This document shows positions 62,509-64,000 of a DNA stretch of 64,000 bases, piece by piece (the first letter of the stretch is position 1; each line of letters begins with the position of its first letter). The stretch lies in NCBI GenBank assembly GCA_031769625.1, contig JAUIMM010000739.1, forward strand, positions 186,001-250,000. Reading direction: 5' to 3'. Both the position numbers and the translations under genes were made by a program. This DNA is from Taudactylus pleione. Its lineage: Eukaryota > Chordata > Amphibia > Anura > Myobatrachidae. Under the pieces are notes generated by a model that was not told where the DNA came from, made no database searches, and saw nothing but the letters and a program-made list of their open reading frames with translations.

Positions 62509-63175
62509 GAATCTGGATTTGTGAACTGGAAATATCCGTATCCTGCCCCCAGCTAAAGGTACTCCTGTCACACTAATTCTGATTCACTTGCTGGGAGATA
62601 GCGCCCTCTGCTGCTATAGTGGTAGGATTGCCAGTAAGTGATATACCGTGATTGTGTCACAGATTACTGGACCTGCCTGACAGGACAGATAAATGTCTGA
62701 TCGGAACTATTGGCCACGTTCTTATCCGGGTTCCTGCCAGTGTCAGAGTGTGGAAGTTGTGTTGTGAGAGGCTGTTGAAAATGGTGTTTATTTTATTGTG
62801 TTATATCTGATTCTCAGTATTTGTTGGGTATGGCAAAAGCAATTATTGTAGCCTCTCTATATAGTATTTAGTACATATGAATGTGGATGTGACTATTGTA
62901 GACCCCTCCCTCTGCAGACGTGTCCACTAACCACACTTACAGGTGCCTGAGGCAGAAGTGTGATGACCTGCCTGCTTGGTGAGATGGCATCCTATGGCAG
63001 TGCCACACTGACCCTACTGCTAATGTGTGACTATGGGGAAGGGTATGTCTGTAACGGCTCAGCACACCGCATTAATTATAGGTGGTGTCACGTACTTGTG
63101 GCCATGCAGGGTGGAAATGGACGAGACGCTGGGTAGGTGACTGCAGTCCAGCTTACTGTATCTTCTCCTCCACAG
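62509..63175. other. Intron end upstream of exon I
   Basis: Unique intron sequence with no recognised element. It ends with the acceptor tract ATCTTCTCCTCCACAG. Confidence 0.65.
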
Positions 63176-63360
63176 TTGTTCCCAGTGCGGCGACCATTGT
63201 TATCGTGGTCTGTGTGAGTTTCCTCGTCTTCATGATCATTCTGGGAGTGTTCCGCATCCGCGCCGCTCACCAGCGCACCATCAGAGACCAAGAGGGCGGC
63301 AAGGAGAATGAGATGGACTGGGATGACTCCGCTCTCACCATTACTGTAAATCCCATGGAG
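63176..63360 (+). CDS. clstn1: Calsyntenin-1 exon I (transmembrane helix and kinesin-binding motif)
   Basis: A 185-base exon. The acceptor is CTCCTCCACAG and the donor GAG|GTAAGT. It enters in phase 1 and leaves in phase 0. It encodes VVPSAA, a 22-residue hydrophobic helix (63187-63252, AATIVIVVCVSFLVFMIILG...), the stop-transfer FRIRAAHQR, and the tail RDQEGGKENEMDWDDSALTI followed by TVNPME. The Trp-Asp motif (Trp codon at 63319) is the kinesin light chain-binding WD motif of calsyntenins, and the NPME segment is the region bound by X11/Mint proteins. FRIRAAH and KENEMDWDDSALTITV distinguish calsyntenin-1 from its paralogues. The acidic C-terminal exon with the second WDDS motif lies beyond the window. 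Confidence 0.97.
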
Positions 63361-64000
63361 GTAAGTGATGCTGATCTCTATCAGTAGCTCACAGGGGGGT
63401 GATTTCATTGTTTAGGCAGCGGCTATTCTTTTAAGCTGCCCGGTGGAGCAATTCAATTGATGCTCCGTCTGAGCGCGATAACCACTGGTGTCGGCATTTC
63501 TGTTGCAGCCTCAGGAGGGTGCGAGCAAAGAAATGTGCAATAAACCCATGGTAAGGGCGCCCTAACCAGGACCGTGCACACCTAAAGCCCGGTCTGTTAG
63601 GGTGTGAAGAGGGCGATAATTAATGGGCGCCAGAACAATTGAATTGCAATACTGGGAGCGTATTGTCTGCATGGTCACTTACTAATTATCATTCATTTGC
63701 ATAGAGAGGCTCATGGAGCGTTTTCTGTACGTGCTTGAAATGAAATGTTACAATTAGTCTCTCCTGGTGGTTAGTACTAGGCTGTATACACCTGCCCCAG
63801 GCAATGAGGGACTAGCAAGATGTTAGGGTGCCACATATGATCTAAGCCTCAATGCTGATGGTATTTGTCTGACTTTACTTGGGACAGGAGTAGGGTTAGC
63901 GGGTGAGTCCTCTGAGGACCAGGAGTCTGTCTGACCAGTGACTGAGCCTCCCTCTCTGCCTCCTGTTCCTTCCCTACTGCACATAGACTCCTGTCATCTG
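63361..64000. other. Intron 3' of exon I
   Basis: No repeat array is present. The last bases form a strong-looking acceptor (TTCCTTCCCTACTGCACATAG at about 63966-63986) followed by 14 bases to the window end. Whether this is the next exon cannot be decided from so little sequence. Confidence 0.5.

Noticed and set aside
63088..63408. Minus-strand frame opposite exon I
   Set aside because: Antisense shadow of the transmembrane exon, which has full calsyntenin homology on the + strand.

Overview
The window is vertebrate nuclear genomic DNA carrying the 3' half of one gene on the + strand, calsyntenin-1 (clstn1, alcadein-alpha). It is assembled here from nine exons (1,386 exonic bases, about 2% of the window) with consistent splice phases and GT/AG borders. 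The exons encode the end of the extracellular LNS/laminin-G-like domain, the extracellular stalk, the secretase-processed juxtamembrane segment, the transmembrane helix and the first part of the kinesin-binding cytoplasmic tail. The 5' exons and the acidic C-terminal exon lie outside. Large introns, DIRS-type tyrosine-recombinase retrotransposons and amphibian-looking dispersed repeats suggest an amphibian, most likely a frog. This is an inference from repeat content, not proof.

About two thirds of the window is tandem repeat, in at least eleven unrelated families: 40 bp (1-714), 24 bp (1273-2712), 89 bp (3143-3676), 75 bp (4045-4425), 26 bp (7500-17255), 31 bp (17780-18585), 96 bp (25217-26907), 44 bp (27591-30226), 39 bp (30811-31800), 55 bp (38561-59455) and 18/20 bp (60316-62508). 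The very long open frames inside these arrays are artefacts of stop-free repeat units, not proteins.

The introns also hold one nearly complete DIRS-like retrotransposon (18703-24811), a second DIRS element with a decayed interior but nearly identical termini (31932-37757), a third DIRS terminus fused to the 21-kb satellite (38417-38563), and several MITE-like elements (1273-2945, 24820-25193, 59688-59996).

The most unusual structure surrounds the exon at 17636-17806. Its last 28 bases together with its 5' splice site are repeated 26 times head to tail with a perfect 31-bp period, giving 26 competing splice donors. The intron before it is filled with a 26-bp minisatellite, several hundred copies long, whose unit resembles a 3' splice site (TAAC, pyrimidine tract, CAG). 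Only the first donor keeps the reading frame. Other points of interest are an in-frame 51-nt cassette exon carrying an N-glycosylation sequon, a MITE whose left terminal repeat has expanded to exactly 60 copies, and higher-order repeat structure in the 55-bp satellite.
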